Of a stretch of DNA of 64,000 bases, positions 46,007-55,163 are shown one piece after another; position 1 is the first letter of the stretch, and every line of letters begins with the position of its first letter. This stretch comes from Pseudomonas mohnii (lineage in GTDB: Bacteria; Pseudomonadota; Gammaproteobacteria; Pseudomonadales; Pseudomonadaceae): positions 6,017,501-6,081,500 of the forward strand of contig NZ_FNRV01000001.1 of NCBI RefSeq assembly GCF_900105115.1. Direction: 5' to 3'. Under the pieces are notes generated by a model. That model did no database searches. It was not told where the DNA came from and was given only the letters and a program-made list of their open reading frames with translations. Both the position numbers and the translations under genes were made by a program.

Positions 46007-47026
46007 TCACGCCACCCTGACGACGACTTTGGCGGACAGTTCGGGGACCTGGGCCATGGCAAAGGCTTCGGCAAACTGAGCGAAATCGAACGAGTGGCTG
46101 AGCATTGGGGTGATATCGAGTTGTGAATCGCTGAGCATCTCGATGACTTCCGGAAATTCATCGGGATAGGAGAGGGAGCCGATCAGTACGAGCTCCTTGA
46201 TCATCACCTGGATCATGTTCAGTTGAACCGGCTTCTTGTGCGTCGCCAGTACCACGATCCGTGATTTTTCCCCGGCCATGTCCACCATTTGCTCCAGCAG
46301 CGGGCCGTGCCCGGCACAGTCGATGTACAACGAGGCGTCGACCACGGGTAGCCCGGTGAGCTTGGCGGTTCGCATGCCCAGATATTCCTGGAGTGTTGAC
46401 TGCAAATCCGCACGACCGGGATTGATGACATGGTCAGCTCCCAGTTGACGGGCGCGCTCCAGTCGCTCGTCGGTCAAGTCCACGGCAACCACTTTGGAAA
46501 CTCCGCGGTACTTCAAGGCGGCAATCACACCCAGGCCGATCGGGCCCGCACCGAAGACAACGGCACGGTCTTGAGTATTAACGCCAGCCTGGTTCAGGCC
46601 ATGCATACCCACGGCAATGGGTTCGGTCAGTACGGCGCGCTGGAAGTCCAGCGAGTCGGTCAAGGGAAACAGCGTTTCGCCCAGTCGTGCATTTCGCACC
46701 AGCAAGTACTCGGCAAAGCCACCGTGGTCAGGGTCCCCGGTACCAATGCGGCTGGAGCCCTTCATGGGATCGACCACCACTCGCAGGCCTGGCTGGATAT
46801 TTTTTACATCACTGCCGACGGCGTGAACGGTGCCGACCAACTCATGCCCCAACGGTAATGGCTGACCGCCCGGTCGACCAATGTATCCGTCGCGGGCAAA
46901 GCCAAGATCGCTGCCGCAGATGCCAAACATAGCGACCTTTACAATCACATCGAGCGGACCGGCCTCAGGCATCGGCACGTCGACAATTCGCAGATCTTGA
47001 ATGCCATACAAGCGTACTTGTTTCAT
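46007..47026 (-). CDS. Zinc-type alcohol dehydrogenase (MDR family)
   Basis: A 339-residue medium-chain dehydrogenase. Catalytic zinc ligands lie in FGICGSD (about 35-41) and PLGHE (about 57-61); the Rossmann motif is VFGAGPIGLGV (about 158). The structural-zinc lobe with four spaced Cys is absent: the region reads VVVDPMKGSSRIGTGDPDHG. It would oxidise a secondary or primary alcohol with NAD+. Part of the operon headed by the SDR at 48469. Confidence 0.88.
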   Translation of the reverse strand: MKQVRLYGIQDLRIVDVPMPEAGPLDVIVKVAMFGICGSDLGFARDGYIGRPGGQPLPLGHELVGTVHAVGSDVKNIQPGLRVVVDPMKGSSRIGTGDPDHGGFAEYLLVRNARLGETLFPLTDSLDFQRAVLTEPIAVGMHGLNQAGVNTQDRAVVFGAGPIGLGVIAALKYRGVSKVVAVDLTDERLERARQLGADHVINPGRADLQSTLQEYLGMRTAKLTGLPVVDASLYIDCAGHGPLLEQMVDMAGEKSRIVVLATHKKPVQLNMIQVMIKELVLIGSLSYPDEFPEVIEMLSDSQLDITPMLSHSFDFAQFAEAFAMAQVPELSAKVVVRVA

Positions 47027-47048
47027 CGGGAGGCCTCGTTGAGTGGGT

Positions 47049-47525
47049 TCAGCCGGCCAGATTGGCGCGGCCCTTTACCAGGCGCAGCGGCGTATAGACC
47101 ATCACCACGGTGCCGTCCTGTTTGACCACTTGGTTGCGGGTGCGCACAAGCCCCATGCCAGGCTTGCCTTTGCTTGCCCTGGATTCAATGACTTCGACTT
47201 CAACGTGCAGTGTGTCGCCGGCAAAAGTCGGTCCTTTGATATCCAGTTCCGTGTGCAGGAAAGCCACGCCAACGCCTTGCAGGGCGGTCTGGAAGAGAAG
47301 CCCCTCCGCGAAGCAGAACACTTGCCCACCCGGTACCAGGCGGCCATTGAAGCCGGCCTCCTTGAGGAACTTGACGTTGGTGAACAACACTTCGAGCATT
47401 CCGGTCGCGGAAATGAAGTTGACAATGTCGGCCTCGGTCACGGTACGCCCGAGTGTTTTGAAAGTGCGCCCTACCGGGAGGTCTTCCCAGGGAAAGCCAA
47501 TGCCAATGGTTTCGAGTTCGCTCAT
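47049..47525 (-). CDS. MaoC-like hot-dog protein
   Basis: A 158-residue single hot-dog domain. The hydratase signature (SGDxNPxHxD) is replaced by ATGMLEVLFTNVKF, although RLVPGGQVFCFAEGL follows in the right place, so the catalytic Asp/His pair is not apparent. It could act as a structural partner of another MaoC protein or as a thioesterase-like enzyme. Between the alcohol dehydrogenase and SDR genes in one operon. Confidence 0.78.
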   Translation of the reverse strand: MSELETIGIGFPWEDLPVGRTFKTLGRTVTEADIVNFISATGMLEVLFTNVKFLKEAGFNGRLVPGGQVFCFAEGLLFQTALQGVGVAFLHTELDIKGPTFAGDTLHVEVEVIESRASKGKPGMGLVRTRNQVVKQDGTVVMVYTPLRLVKGRANLAG

Positions 47526-47566
47526 CTTGTTATCTCGTGTCTGATTGCAAAGTCGGGAACGAGGGA

Positions 47567-48469
47567 TCAGATCGGATCCCAGGTAGTCAGCTCTGGTGAT
47601 GGCGTGTTCGCATAAAAGGAGGTCTGCATGGCCGGTATCGCGTGTTCGGCGATGGTTTCTGCGGTCCAGCCCTCGCTGCGATGCACCGAGCGGATGACCC
47701 GGGATTGCGAGAACAGATAAATCTCGTTAGCGCGCACACCGAAGATCTGCCCGGAAACACCGGCCCCCGCGTCGCTCGCTAGGTACACGGCCAACGGGGC
47801 AATCTTGCGCGGCTCCATGAGTTTGAGTTTTTCCATGCGCGCAGCGGCTTCGGGGGTGTCGGTCGGCACTGAAGCGGTCATGGCGGTCCATGCCCAGGGG
47901 GCGATGCAGTTCGAACGCACGTTGTAGCGCTTCATGTCCAGTGCGATGCTTTTGGAGAGCCCGACCACGGCCATTTTCGCTGCTGCGTAGTTGGCTTGCC
48001 CGGGGTTGCCGATCAGGCCACTGGTGGAGGTCATATGGATGTAGCTACCGCTGGCCTGTTCTTTGAAATAGGGGGCAGCGGCACGGGCGACGTAGAACGA
48101 GCCATTGAGGTGCACGTCGACCACCGCCTGCCATTCCTCAAGGCTCATCTTGAAGAAGAAGCGGTCACGCACAATGCCGGCGTTGTTGATGACCGTATCG
48201 ATTCGGCCGAACTGATCCAGCGCACATTCGACGATGCGGTGCGCGGAGTCCCACTGGGCAACGCTCTCGACGCTGGCCACGGCTTCACCACCCGCCTGGC
48301 GTATTTCATGGACGACGGCCTCGGCAGCGCTGCCGCCATCCGGGGTGCGACCCAGATCATTGACGACCACCCGCGCGCCCTCGGCGGCAAAAGCGAGGGC
48401 ATATTCGCGGCCAATCCCACTACCGGCCCCGGTGATAACGACGACTTTGTCTTGAACCATGGATGGCAT
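47567..48469 (-). CDS. MFE-2-type short-chain dehydrogenase
   Basis: A 300-residue SDR started at MPSMVQDKVVVITGAGSGIG (AGGAGA upstream). It has the VVVNDLG signature of the peroxisomal multifunctional-enzyme-2 dehydrogenase group, NNAG (about 98), TSTSG and YAAAK, so it is catalytically complete. Expected to oxidise (R)-3-hydroxyacyl-CoA. First gene of the operon running to the reductase; operator D lies 77 bp upstream. Confidence 0.86.
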   Translation of the reverse strand: MPSMVQDKVVVITGAGSGIGREYALAFAAEGARVVVNDLGRTPDGGSAAEAVVHEIRQAGGEAVASVESVAQWDSAHRIVECALDQFGRIDTVINNAGIVRDRFFFKMSLEEWQAVVDVHLNGSFYVARAAAPYFKEQASGSYIHMTSTSGLIGNPGQANYAAAKMAVVGLSKSIALDMKRYNVRSNCIAPWAWTAMTASVPTDTPEAAARMEKLKLMEPRKIAPLAVYLASDAGAGVSGQIFGVRANEIYLFSQSRVIRSVHRSEGWTAETIAEHAIPAMQTSFYANTPSPELTTWDPI

Positions 48470-48545
48470 GCCCGTCTCCTGCGTATTGAGTGCGGTTTCC
48501 GATAAGGTTTGCGTGTCTGTGTGGCATAGATATGCTATCACCAAT

Positions 48546-48564
48546 AACTGTCATTATGTCAGTT
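48546..48564. promoter_or_regulatory. TetR-regulon operator D
   Basis: AACTGTCATTATGTCAGTT, the best palindrome of the set, between the SDR operon and the TetR gene. Confidence 0.65.
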
Positions 48565-48787
48565 GTTGATTTGGCGCGGCAAGCGGTTGCTTCACCCTTT
48601 ATGCAGTGAATCGATAGGGAAACAACTGTTGCGTGTGCGAGGTAGTTTCTATAGGTTTCACTAATAGCTGTTCGATTGTTGTTTTTTGATTGCCAATTGG
48701 CGCTGACGAACCGGTTGATGCAGTATTTTTTGTTTTCGGGTTAGCGATACCCGCATTTTTTCGATTTGATGGAGCGAGACTCAACCC

Positions 48788-49534
48788 ATGGCAAACGACG
48801 TCACGATGAACAAGCAAGGCCAGACGCTCGGACGCAAAGGCTTGGAAACCCGGCAGCGGCTGATGTCCGCCACCCGCCGATTGCTCTATACGCACCCGCT
48901 GCCGGATATCACCGCAGTGGCGATTGCCAAGGCGGCGAGTACGTCATCGGCAAGCTTTTATATGTATTTCGATGATGTGCAGGATGTGCTGTATGCGCTG
49001 AGTCTTGATGCAGGCGAAGAGATGGCTGAAGTAGCGCGCTTGCTTGAAAAGCCTTGGGACCCTGCGCGTTACGAGGAGGAAGCGCTGCGTATTATCGAAT
49101 CATTGAACATGGTCTGGAGCCGTCACCGCGAGGTACTGCGTTATCGGAACCTGGAAGCCGACCGTGGCGACCCTCGTTTCGAAGAGCTGCGTATGAACAC
49201 CTATATCCCGTTCATCGAACGCTTTGCCAAGCTGATCCTGGCGGTCAACCCACCTTTGGGCGGGCGCAAGAAAGGCGACGCGTATGCCGAGGCCACGGTA
49301 TTGCATGCGGCAATGGAGCGCCTGGCAGCGCTGGATCCGGTGGTCATGGAACGAGGGCTTGGTGCCAAGCGTGTCAATGCGGCCATTGCTCGAATCGTCG
49401 TGCAGACCCTGATCGGCCAGCCTTCCGACAGCGGCAGCATGAAAGCGACAGCGCTGGCCAAGCCCAAGCGTGGTGCTTCCAAAGCCACAGCTGAAGACGC
49501 TGTAGCTCCGGAGGAGACTGAAGCCCAGCCTTGA
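48788..49534 (+). CDS. TetR-family regulator of the catabolic cluster
   Basis: A 248-residue regulator. The helix-turn-helix is about residues 25-62 (LPDITAVAIAKAASTSSASF, YMYFDD). A long C-terminal ligand domain follows, then an Ala/Lys-rich disordered tail (KPKRGASKATAEDA). It is the only regulator gene in the 32-63 kb cluster, and eight similar palindromes lie at its divergent promoters, so it is the likely repressor. Ligand is probably an acyl-CoA intermediate (inference by TetR analogy). Confidence 0.85.
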   Translation: MANDVTMNKQGQTLGRKGLETRQRLMSATRRLLYTHPLPDITAVAIAKAASTSSASFYMYFDDVQDVLYALSLDAGEEMAEVARLLEKPWDPARYEEEALRIIESLNMVWSRHREVLRYRNLEADRGDPRFEELRMNTYIPFIERFAKLILAVNPPLGGRKKGDAYAEATVLHAAMERLAALDPVVMERGLGAKRVNAAIARIVVQTLIGQPSDSGSMKATALAKPKRGASKATAEDAVAPEETEAQP

Positions 49535-49536
49535 TT

Positions 49537-50388
49537 TCAGGTTGGGTCGAACTCGATGAAGCCGTGGCTCAGCACCGGCGCATCGCGTTCGCAGGCGTGC
49601 ATCTTGAACAGCGCAAAACCCGGGCGCACATGCCACAAGTCGATGCTCATGGTTTCACTTGTCAGCATCGGCCCGGCATAGCGCACGCCAATGGCGCGCA
49701 GGCGATCGGGTTCATTGTCGCAGGCCATTAGCAAAGCACCTCGCCCGGCCAAACCAAAACAGCCCAATCCGCGCAGCATGTATTGCTGCGTGTCCGCTTG
49801 CGCCTGCGCGGCGACCGCAATGTCGGCCGATAACCGGAACAAGGTGTCGGCGCCCTCGGGGGTACGGATTTCCAGCGTGCAATCAGGACGGCGATCAGGA
49901 ATCGCTTCCGGGCGCTTTGAGGGTTGCGGCTGGCCGCCAAAGCCGCCGTTACCACGCAATACCGTGGTCACTTCGATGCTCACCAGCGGATGACCCTGCT
50001 CATCGCTGAGCAGTTGCTCCTGCACCATCAAGGCACCTTTGTCCCCTCGATCGAACACGTCTTTGATCTTCTGGGTCAGCACCACACTTCCTTCTACCGG
50101 CAGAGGGCGATGCACACGCAGGCTCTCCTGGGCATGCACCATCTGCTGCCAGACGATCCCGCTGCGCGGATCTTGCTGCCAGAACTCACCATCAGCCAAG
50201 GCTACTGCGCTCATTGGCAGGCCGGTCAATGCCGGGTTGTCATCGATAAAGCGGCTATCGATTTCCCGCCAGCTGGGGTCGACGCCCGCACCGAAACCTT
50301 TGGCGAAGCGAATGCTGTCCGCTCTGCTGTAGGTGCGAGTGGAGGCCGCAAACGGCCAGTTCATTAGCGTTTGATAATCAAGGGACAC
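49537..50388 (-). CDS. Hydratase-2-like MaoC protein, degenerate active site
   Basis: A 283-residue double hot-dog protein similar over its length to the 289-residue paralogue at 51268 (both start MSLDYQ, then WPFAA or WPIPEA). The hydratase-2 signature reads FRLSADIAVAAQAQADTQQY, with the catalytic GDxNPxHxD residues lost, and ILHG is LRGLG. Likely an inactive partner subunit or a substrate-binding module. Convergent with the TetR gene, with only 2 bp between them. Confidence 0.8.
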   Translation of the reverse strand: MSLDYQTLMNWPFAASTRTYSRADSIRFAKGFGAGVDPSWREIDSRFIDDNPALTGLPMSAVALADGEFWQQDPRSGIVWQQMVHAQESLRVHRPLPVEGSVVLTQKIKDVFDRGDKGALMVQEQLLSDEQGHPLVSIEVTTVLRGNGGFGGQPQPSKRPEAIPDRRPDCTLEIRTPEGADTLFRLSADIAVAAQAQADTQQYMLRGLGCFGLAGRGALLMACDNEPDRLRAIGVRYAGPMLTSETMSIDLWHVRPGFALFKMHACERDAPVLSHGFIEFDPT

Positions 50389-50446
50389 TACGGTTACTCC
50401 AGGCGATGACGCGGTTGGGCAGGCCCGCAGGCCTGCCCGTCGGGGC

Positions 50447-51247
50447 TCAGGATTGGGCTTTCTTGGCGGCTTCCAGCGAGGCGCGCATGCCAGCGGCGGC
50501 TACGGCGTAGTGCTCGTTGGTCGAGGTGCTGAGGATATGGGTGTCGAAGTGCGCCATGATCGAATTGCGGAAACCCATGATGTCAGCCGAGCGATTGATC
50601 GAACGCTTGAGCATGCGCAGGCCGATGGGCGGTGCCTTGGCGATGTGCTCGGCCATTTTCATGGTGTATTGCTCAAGTTCCGCGCGTGGCACCACATGGT
50701 TGACCATGCCCCATTCCTTGGCTTCGGTTGCGCTGATTCTCTGCCCGGTGAACAGAAACTCCTTGGCTTTGCGAATGCCCATCACCCAAGGATGGACCAG
50801 TGTTTCCACCGAGGCCGCAGCCAGGCTATGGGCGACCGGGTCGCTGAAGAAGGCGTCGTCGGCAGCGATCATGATGTCGCACATGTTGGCGACCATGAAA
50901 CCACCGGCGATGCAGGCACCTTGCACCTGAGCGATCGTTGGTTTTGGAAAGTCCCAGATACGCAGGGCGTTGCCCAGGTAGTGTTCGCTTTCCCACAGCC
51001 AGTGCTGCTCGGGCGAGAATTCGCCGCGTTTCTCCATGCCATCCATCAAGTCGTGCCCGGCCGAAAAGTGCTTGCCTATGGCGCCAATGATAAGTACGCG
51101 GACATTGTCGTCCTTTTTCGCCAGATCCAGTGCGTGGTCGAGTTCGGCGAGCAAGTTTTCCGATTCGGCGTTGGCGTTGCCTGGCCGGTTATGACTGATG
51201 CGGGCCACGTGGCCGATGATTTCGTAGCTGATGTCTTGGTATTCCAT
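50447..51247 (-). CDS. Enoyl-CoA hydratase/isomerase family protein
   Basis: A 266-residue crotonase-fold enzyme from MEYQDISYEIIGHVARISHN (AGGAAAACCATC upstream), preferred to the ATG at 51271 that overlaps the MaoC stop. The oxyanion-hole segment GKHFSAGHDLMDG (about 62-74) and QGACIAGGF are present, but the usual catalytic glutamate-containing PE segment reads SDPVAHSLAAASVETL, so the reaction may differ from simple hydration. Sits between the two large MaoC genes. Confidence 0.83.
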   Translation of the reverse strand: MEYQDISYEIIGHVARISHNRPGNANAESENLLAELDHALDLAKKDDNVRVLIIGAIGKHFSAGHDLMDGMEKRGEFSPEQHWLWESEHYLGNALRIWDFPKPTIAQVQGACIAGGFMVANMCDIMIAADDAFFSDPVAHSLAAASVETLVHPWVMGIRKAKEFLFTGQRISATEAKEWGMVNHVVPRAELEQYTMKMAEHIAKAPPIGLRMLKRSINRSADIMGFRNSIMAHFDTHILSTSTNEHYAVAAAGMRASLEAAKKAQS

Positions 51248-51267
51248 GATGGTTTTCCTGTTGTCAG

Positions 51268-52137
51268 TCATGCGTCGAACTCAACGTAACCGTTGTTGAG
51301 GATGGTGATGTCGCGCTGTGTAGCAATCACTCTGAAAGAGGCCTGGCAAGGGCCTTCGCGCCAGGCTTCGATACGCACCGTTTCACCGGGATACATGGGG
51401 GCGGCGAAGCGCAGGTTCAGCTCCCGCAGTCGAGCGGGGTCGTTGTCGCAAAGCAGCTTGATCAATGCTCTGCCAGCCATTCCATAGCTGCTCATGCCGT
51501 GCAGGATCGGCTTGTCGAATCCGGCGAGGGCGGAAAAGGCCGGGTCGATGTGCAAGGGATTCAAATCTCCTGACAGGCGATAAATCACGGCCTGCTCAGG
51601 ACGGCTTTCCAGCTCGATGCTCAAATCGCAAGGCCGGTCCGTGGGGACTGGATGCGGTTTGGGCTGGCCTTCGGCCGAGCCACCGAAGCCGCCGTTGCCA
51701 CGCATGAAGGTCGACCACTTCGAGGTCGCCAGTAGCGTTTCAGTGCGCGCGCAGTAGATGCGCCGCGACATGTACATCACCGCACCCTTGTCAGCACCCT
51801 TGTCGAAAATTTCGTCGACCTGGTCACGGCCGATCACTTCACCGTGAGCGGGAAGGGGCTGATGCAGGGTCAGGAACTGTTCGCCATGCAGGACCTTGCT
51901 CAGGTCAATTCCGGTTTCCGGATCGGCCAGCCAGGATGCGCCGCCGGCCAGGATGCTGGCCATGGTCGGCAACGCCTTTAAGCCAGGCTCGTAGACGTAC
52001 TGCAGGTCCTCGGCGGCGAGAGGGTTGCAGGTAGCGGCACCGACACCCAATGCATAAAGGATGGTGTCGCGTTCGCTGTAGGTTTGTCTGGCCTCTGGAA
52101 TGGGCCAGTTTTTTATACGTTGGTAATCGAGAGACAC
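51268..52137 (-). CDS. (R)-specific enoyl-CoA hydratase (MFE-2 hydratase-2 type)
   Basis: A 289-residue double hot-dog hydratase. The hydratase-2 signature is intact, YRLSGDLNPLHIDPAFSALA (about 187-206), with catalytic Asp and His, followed by GFDKPILHGMSSYGMAGRAL. It adds water to trans-2-enoyl-CoA to give the (R)-3-hydroxy product, the substrate type of the adjacent MFE-2-like SDRs. Of the four MaoC-fold proteins in the window it is the only one with a full signature. First gene of its operon, next to operator E. Confidence 0.9.
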   Translation of the reverse strand: MSLDYQRIKNWPIPEARQTYSERDTILYALGVGAATCNPLAAEDLQYVYEPGLKALPTMASILAGGASWLADPETGIDLSKVLHGEQFLTLHQPLPAHGEVIGRDQVDEIFDKGADKGAVMYMSRRIYCARTETLLATSKWSTFMRGNGGFGGSAEGQPKPHPVPTDRPCDLSIELESRPEQAVIYRLSGDLNPLHIDPAFSALAGFDKPILHGMSSYGMAGRALIKLLCDNDPARLRELNLRFAAPMYPGETVRIEAWREGPCQASFRVIATQRDITILNNGYVEFDA

Positions 52138-52192
52138 GTTTTATTCCTCGGCCAGGGTGGTTGCTGAGCCATAGCATTGCCTTTAACATTAA

Positions 52193-52211
52193 AACTGTCA
52201 AATAGTCAGTT
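52193..52211. promoter_or_regulatory. TetR-regulon operator E
   Basis: AACTGTCAAATAGTCAGTT, between the divergent MaoC and SDR genes. Confidence 0.62.
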
Positions 52212-52330
52212 ATGCGGTGTAGTATTCATGTGAGGCCGCTAAAAACAGGCCGTTCGGCACAAATTAGTGACTGAGGTTCAGTTGGATGTCCGAGGCCTCG
52301 CTCATAACAAGAACGTTTTGGAGACAGACA

Positions 52331-53194
52331 ATGGCTTTATTGAGTGGGAAAGTCGCAATCATCACTGGTGCCGGGCGCGGGCTGGGTGCTGCCTATGCAA
52401 CGTTGCTGGCCGCCGAGGGCGCGGCCATTGTGGTCAATGACCTGGGCCGCGACGAAAACGGTGCCTATATTGCCGAGTCAGTGGCCCAGGGGATTCGCGA
52501 TAGCGGTGCCCAGGCAGTCGCCCACACCCAGGACATCTCGACCGTCGAAGGCGGTCAGACCTTGTGCGCAACCGCGCTGGAGCATTTCGGTCGTGCCGAT
52601 ATCCTGATCAACAACGCCGGGATCCTTCGCGACAAATCGTTCCTCAAGTTGAGCGAAGCGGATTGGGATGCGGTCATCGCGGTCAACCTCAAGAGCATGT
52701 ACGCCGTCACTCAACCGGTATTTGGCTGGATGAAGGAGAACGGTGGCGGGGTCATCGTCAACACCTCTTCCACGTCCGGGCTGGTTGGCAATTTTGGCCA
52801 GGCCAACTACGCAGCGTCCAAATGTGGTGCCTGGGGCTTCTCCAATGTGCTGGCGATCGAGGCTGCAAAATTCGGCGTGCGGGTCTGGACGCTCGCACCG
52901 GCCGCGGTTTCCGCGCTGACCGCGCCATTGATGGACGAAATCAGCAAGGCTCAGTTGGCGCCCGAGCATGTGGCCCAGGTGGTGCTGTACATGGTCAGTG
53001 AGCTATCCGGCCAGCGCACCGGGCATTGCCTGTTTGCCTCCGGCCAGAGCGTGCGAGAACTGAAGCTGGTGTCGGCTGAAGGCATTCGTGGTGGTGGCGT
53101 CGATCCGCAGTTCAGTGCCCAGCGCCTGGCCGCTGAAGAGGGCAAGGTTTTCCGTTCGGAAACTGCTCTGACAATCATGGATTTCGCTCGTTAA
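52331..53194 (+). CDS. MFE-2-type short-chain dehydrogenase
   Basis: A 287-residue SDR from MALLSGKVAIITGAGRGLGA. It has the same VVNDLG signature as the SDR at 47567, plus NNAG, the Ser of NTSSTSG and YAASK. A C-terminal extension of about 50 residues (LAAEEGKVFRSE) follows the core. Second (R)-3-hydroxyacyl-CoA dehydrogenase candidate, perhaps for another chain length or second turn of beta-oxidation. 51 bp before the thiolase. Confidence 0.87.
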   Translation: MALLSGKVAIITGAGRGLGAAYATLLAAEGAAIVVNDLGRDENGAYIAESVAQGIRDSGAQAVAHTQDISTVEGGQTLCATALEHFGRADILINNAGILRDKSFLKLSEADWDAVIAVNLKSMYAVTQPVFGWMKENGGGVIVNTSSTSGLVGNFGQANYAASKCGAWGFSNVLAIEAAKFGVRVWTLAPAAVSALTAPLMDEISKAQLAPEHVAQVVLYMVSELSGQRTGHCLFASGQSVRELKLVSAEGIRGGGVDPQFSAQRLAAEEGKVFRSETALTIMDFAR

Positions 53195-53245
53195 GCAAGC
53201 ACCGATCAACTCATCTCGGACGCGCATTGTCCTGTGGAGAGCAGC

Positions 53246-54433
53246 ATGAGCAATAAAGTTCTGGTCGCCGGTGTTGGCATGGTCAAGTTCACCAAGCCCG
53301 GCAAGAGTGAAATGTATGACGTCATGGGCGCACAGGCGATTGCCAGTGCCCTCAAGGATGCCGGTATTGAATATGGTCAGGTACAGCAGGCGTATGCCGG
53401 TTTCGTTTCCGGTGACACCTGCTCTGGGCAGACCGCGCTATACCATGCGGGGTTGACGCAGATTCCGGTCATCAACGTGAACAACGCCTGTGCGAGTGGG
53501 TCTTCGGCCTTGTTTCTGGCGCGTCAGGCGGTCATGAGTGGCGTTGTCGATGTAGCCTTGGCCGTTGGTTTCGAACAAATGAATCCCGGTGCCCTGGCGG
53601 GCAGTGATGCCGCTGCCCGCACGCCGATCACTGTGCGTATCGATGAGGCCACTCGACGCATCCGTGGCTGGGACGAGCTGGCGCCCACTGGGCCTCAGTA
53701 CTTCGGTGGGGCGGGTGCCGAGTACATGGAAAAATACAACGTGAGTGCCGAGCTGTTCGGTCGCGTCTCGGTCAAGGCTCGCAGCCATGCCGGGCGCAAT
53801 CCTTACGCACTGTTCACTGACCCGTTGACCTTGGAACAGGTCATGGGTTCGCCGGCCATTTTTGGTCCATTGACGCGCCTGATGTGCTGTCCGCCGACCT
53901 GCGGCGCCGCCGCGACAGTGGTGGTGTCCGAAGCCTATGCACGCAAACATGGCCTGGCCAATTGCGTGGAGATCGCCGGCATGAGCCTGACCACCGACGG
54001 ACCGCAAAGCTACGAGTCCGGCAGCATGATCCAAGTGGTCGGTGCTGGCATGACCTCGCTGGCTGCTCAGCAAGCCTATGCGCAAGCAGGTGTAGGGCCG
54101 CAGGACCTGGATCTGGTCGAGCTGCATGACTGCTTCTCATCCAATGAGATCATCAGCTACGAAGCCCTGGGCTTGTGCGCCGAAGGTGGCAGCGAACGTT
54201 TCGTTCTCGATGGCGACAACACCTATGGCGGCAAGGTGGTCACCAATCCATCCGGCGGACTGTTGTCCAAGGGGCATCCATTGGGGGCGACGGGCCTGGC
54301 GCAGATCGCTGAAGTGTCCTGGCACTTGCGCGGGTTGGCGGGTGATCGCCAAGTACCTGGCGCACGACTGGGGCTGCAGCATAACGTCGGGTTGGGCGGC
54401 GCCTGCGTCGTCACCATTCTGAAAAAGATCTGA
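53246..54433 (+). CDS. SCP2-type thiolase / lipid-transfer protein family
   Basis: A 395-residue thiolase of the SCPx/Ltp branch. The nucleophile Cys lies in VNNACASGSSALF (about residue 77-89), then HDCFSS, and the C-terminal GHPLGATG and GLQHNVGLGGACVV. In the family, such enzymes cleave 3-ketoacyl-CoA of branched or sterol side chains, or act as retro-aldolases when paired with a DUF35 protein (as Ltp2). A DUF35 protein lies at 59415. Start ATG at 53246 follows GTGGAGAGCAGC. Confidence 0.87.
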   Translation: MSNKVLVAGVGMVKFTKPGKSEMYDVMGAQAIASALKDAGIEYGQVQQAYAGFVSGDTCSGQTALYHAGLTQIPVINVNNACASGSSALFLARQAVMSGVVDVALAVGFEQMNPGALAGSDAAARTPITVRIDEATRRIRGWDELAPTGPQYFGGAGAEYMEKYNVSAELFGRVSVKARSHAGRNPYALFTDPLTLEQVMGSPAIFGPLTRLMCCPPTCGAAATVVVSEAYARKHGLANCVEIAGMSLTTDGPQSYESGSMIQVVGAGMTSLAAQQAYAQAGVGPQDLDLVELHDCFSSNEIISYEALGLCAEGGSERFVLDGDNTYGGKVVTNPSGGLLSKGHPLGATGLAQIAEVSWHLRGLAGDRQVPGARLGLQHNVGLGGACVVTILKKI

Positions 54434-54454
54434 CCTCCAGCGCTCCAGGCCCAA

Positions 54455-54487
54455 GGGCTCGTTAGTTTTGCTAAACGAGCCCGCTTT
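54455..54487. terminator. Hairpin after the thiolase gene
   Basis: 9-bp stem GGGCTCGTT / AACGAGCCC with a 10-nt loop and a T-rich tail; moderate terminator. Confidence 0.6.
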
Positions 54488-54546
54488 CTTCCAGTCGATT
54501 GATTTGTCTGCGCAGGTGTTGGCCGGCGTGGTTTCGTGAGGGCGAT

Positions 54547-55107
54547 ATGAGCGAGCAGTTGTCGCAGCACTATCAGGCCATCCTTCAGGGGCTTGGTGAA
54601 AATGTCGAACGTGAAGGGTTGCTGGACACCCCAAAACGTGCGGCCAAGGCCATGCAGTATTTGTGTAATGGTTACCAGAAAACCGTCGAAGAACTTGTCA
54701 ACGGCGCGCTGTTCGAATCGGACAACGATGAAATGGTGATCGTCAAGGATATCGAGCTGTACTCGTTGTGCGAGCACCATCTACTGCCGTTCATAGGCAA
54801 GGCGCATGTGGCCTACATTCCGTCCGGCAAGGTATTGGGCTTGTCGAAGATTGCCCGCATCGTCGATATGTTCGCGCGCCGTCTGCAGATTCAGGAAAAC
54901 CTGACTCGACAAATTGCCGAAGCGGTCCAGCAAGTCACCAATGCGGTCGGTGTCGCCGTAGTGATTGAAGCCAAGCACCTGTGCATGATGATGCGCGGTG
55001 TGGAAAAACAGAACTCGATGATGACGACCTCGGTCATGCTCGGACAATTGCGCGAATGTACCAACACTCGCCAAGAGTTTTTGCAGTTGATCAGAAGCCA
55101 GAAGTGA
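54547..55107 (+). CDS. folE: GTP cyclohydrolase I (FolE)
   Basis: A 186-residue homodecameric-type enzyme turning GTP into dihydroneopterin triphosphate for folate or pterin synthesis. The zinc motif LCEHHLLPF (about residue 77-85) and the [13 protein letters not shown] near residue 150 with the second ligand Cys are present; MTTSVMLG ends the active site. It is oddly placed inside a degradation cluster and separated by a hairpin from the thiolase. Start ATG at 54547 has weak GAGGGCGAT upstream. Confidence 0.96.
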   Translation: MSEQLSQHYQAILQGLGENVEREGLLDTPKRAAKAMQYLCNGYQKTVEELVNGALFESDNDEMVIVKDIELYSLCEHHLLPFIGKAHVAYIPSGKVLGLSKIARIVDMFARRLQIQENLTRQIAEAVQQVTNAVGVAVVIEAKHLCMMMRGVEKQNSMMTTSVMLGQLRECTNTRQEFLQLIRSQK

Positions 55108-55163
55108 TACGAAGAAACTGAGAGCGTGCCGGCCCTGCAAGCAAGGCCGACAGCATCTTGATG

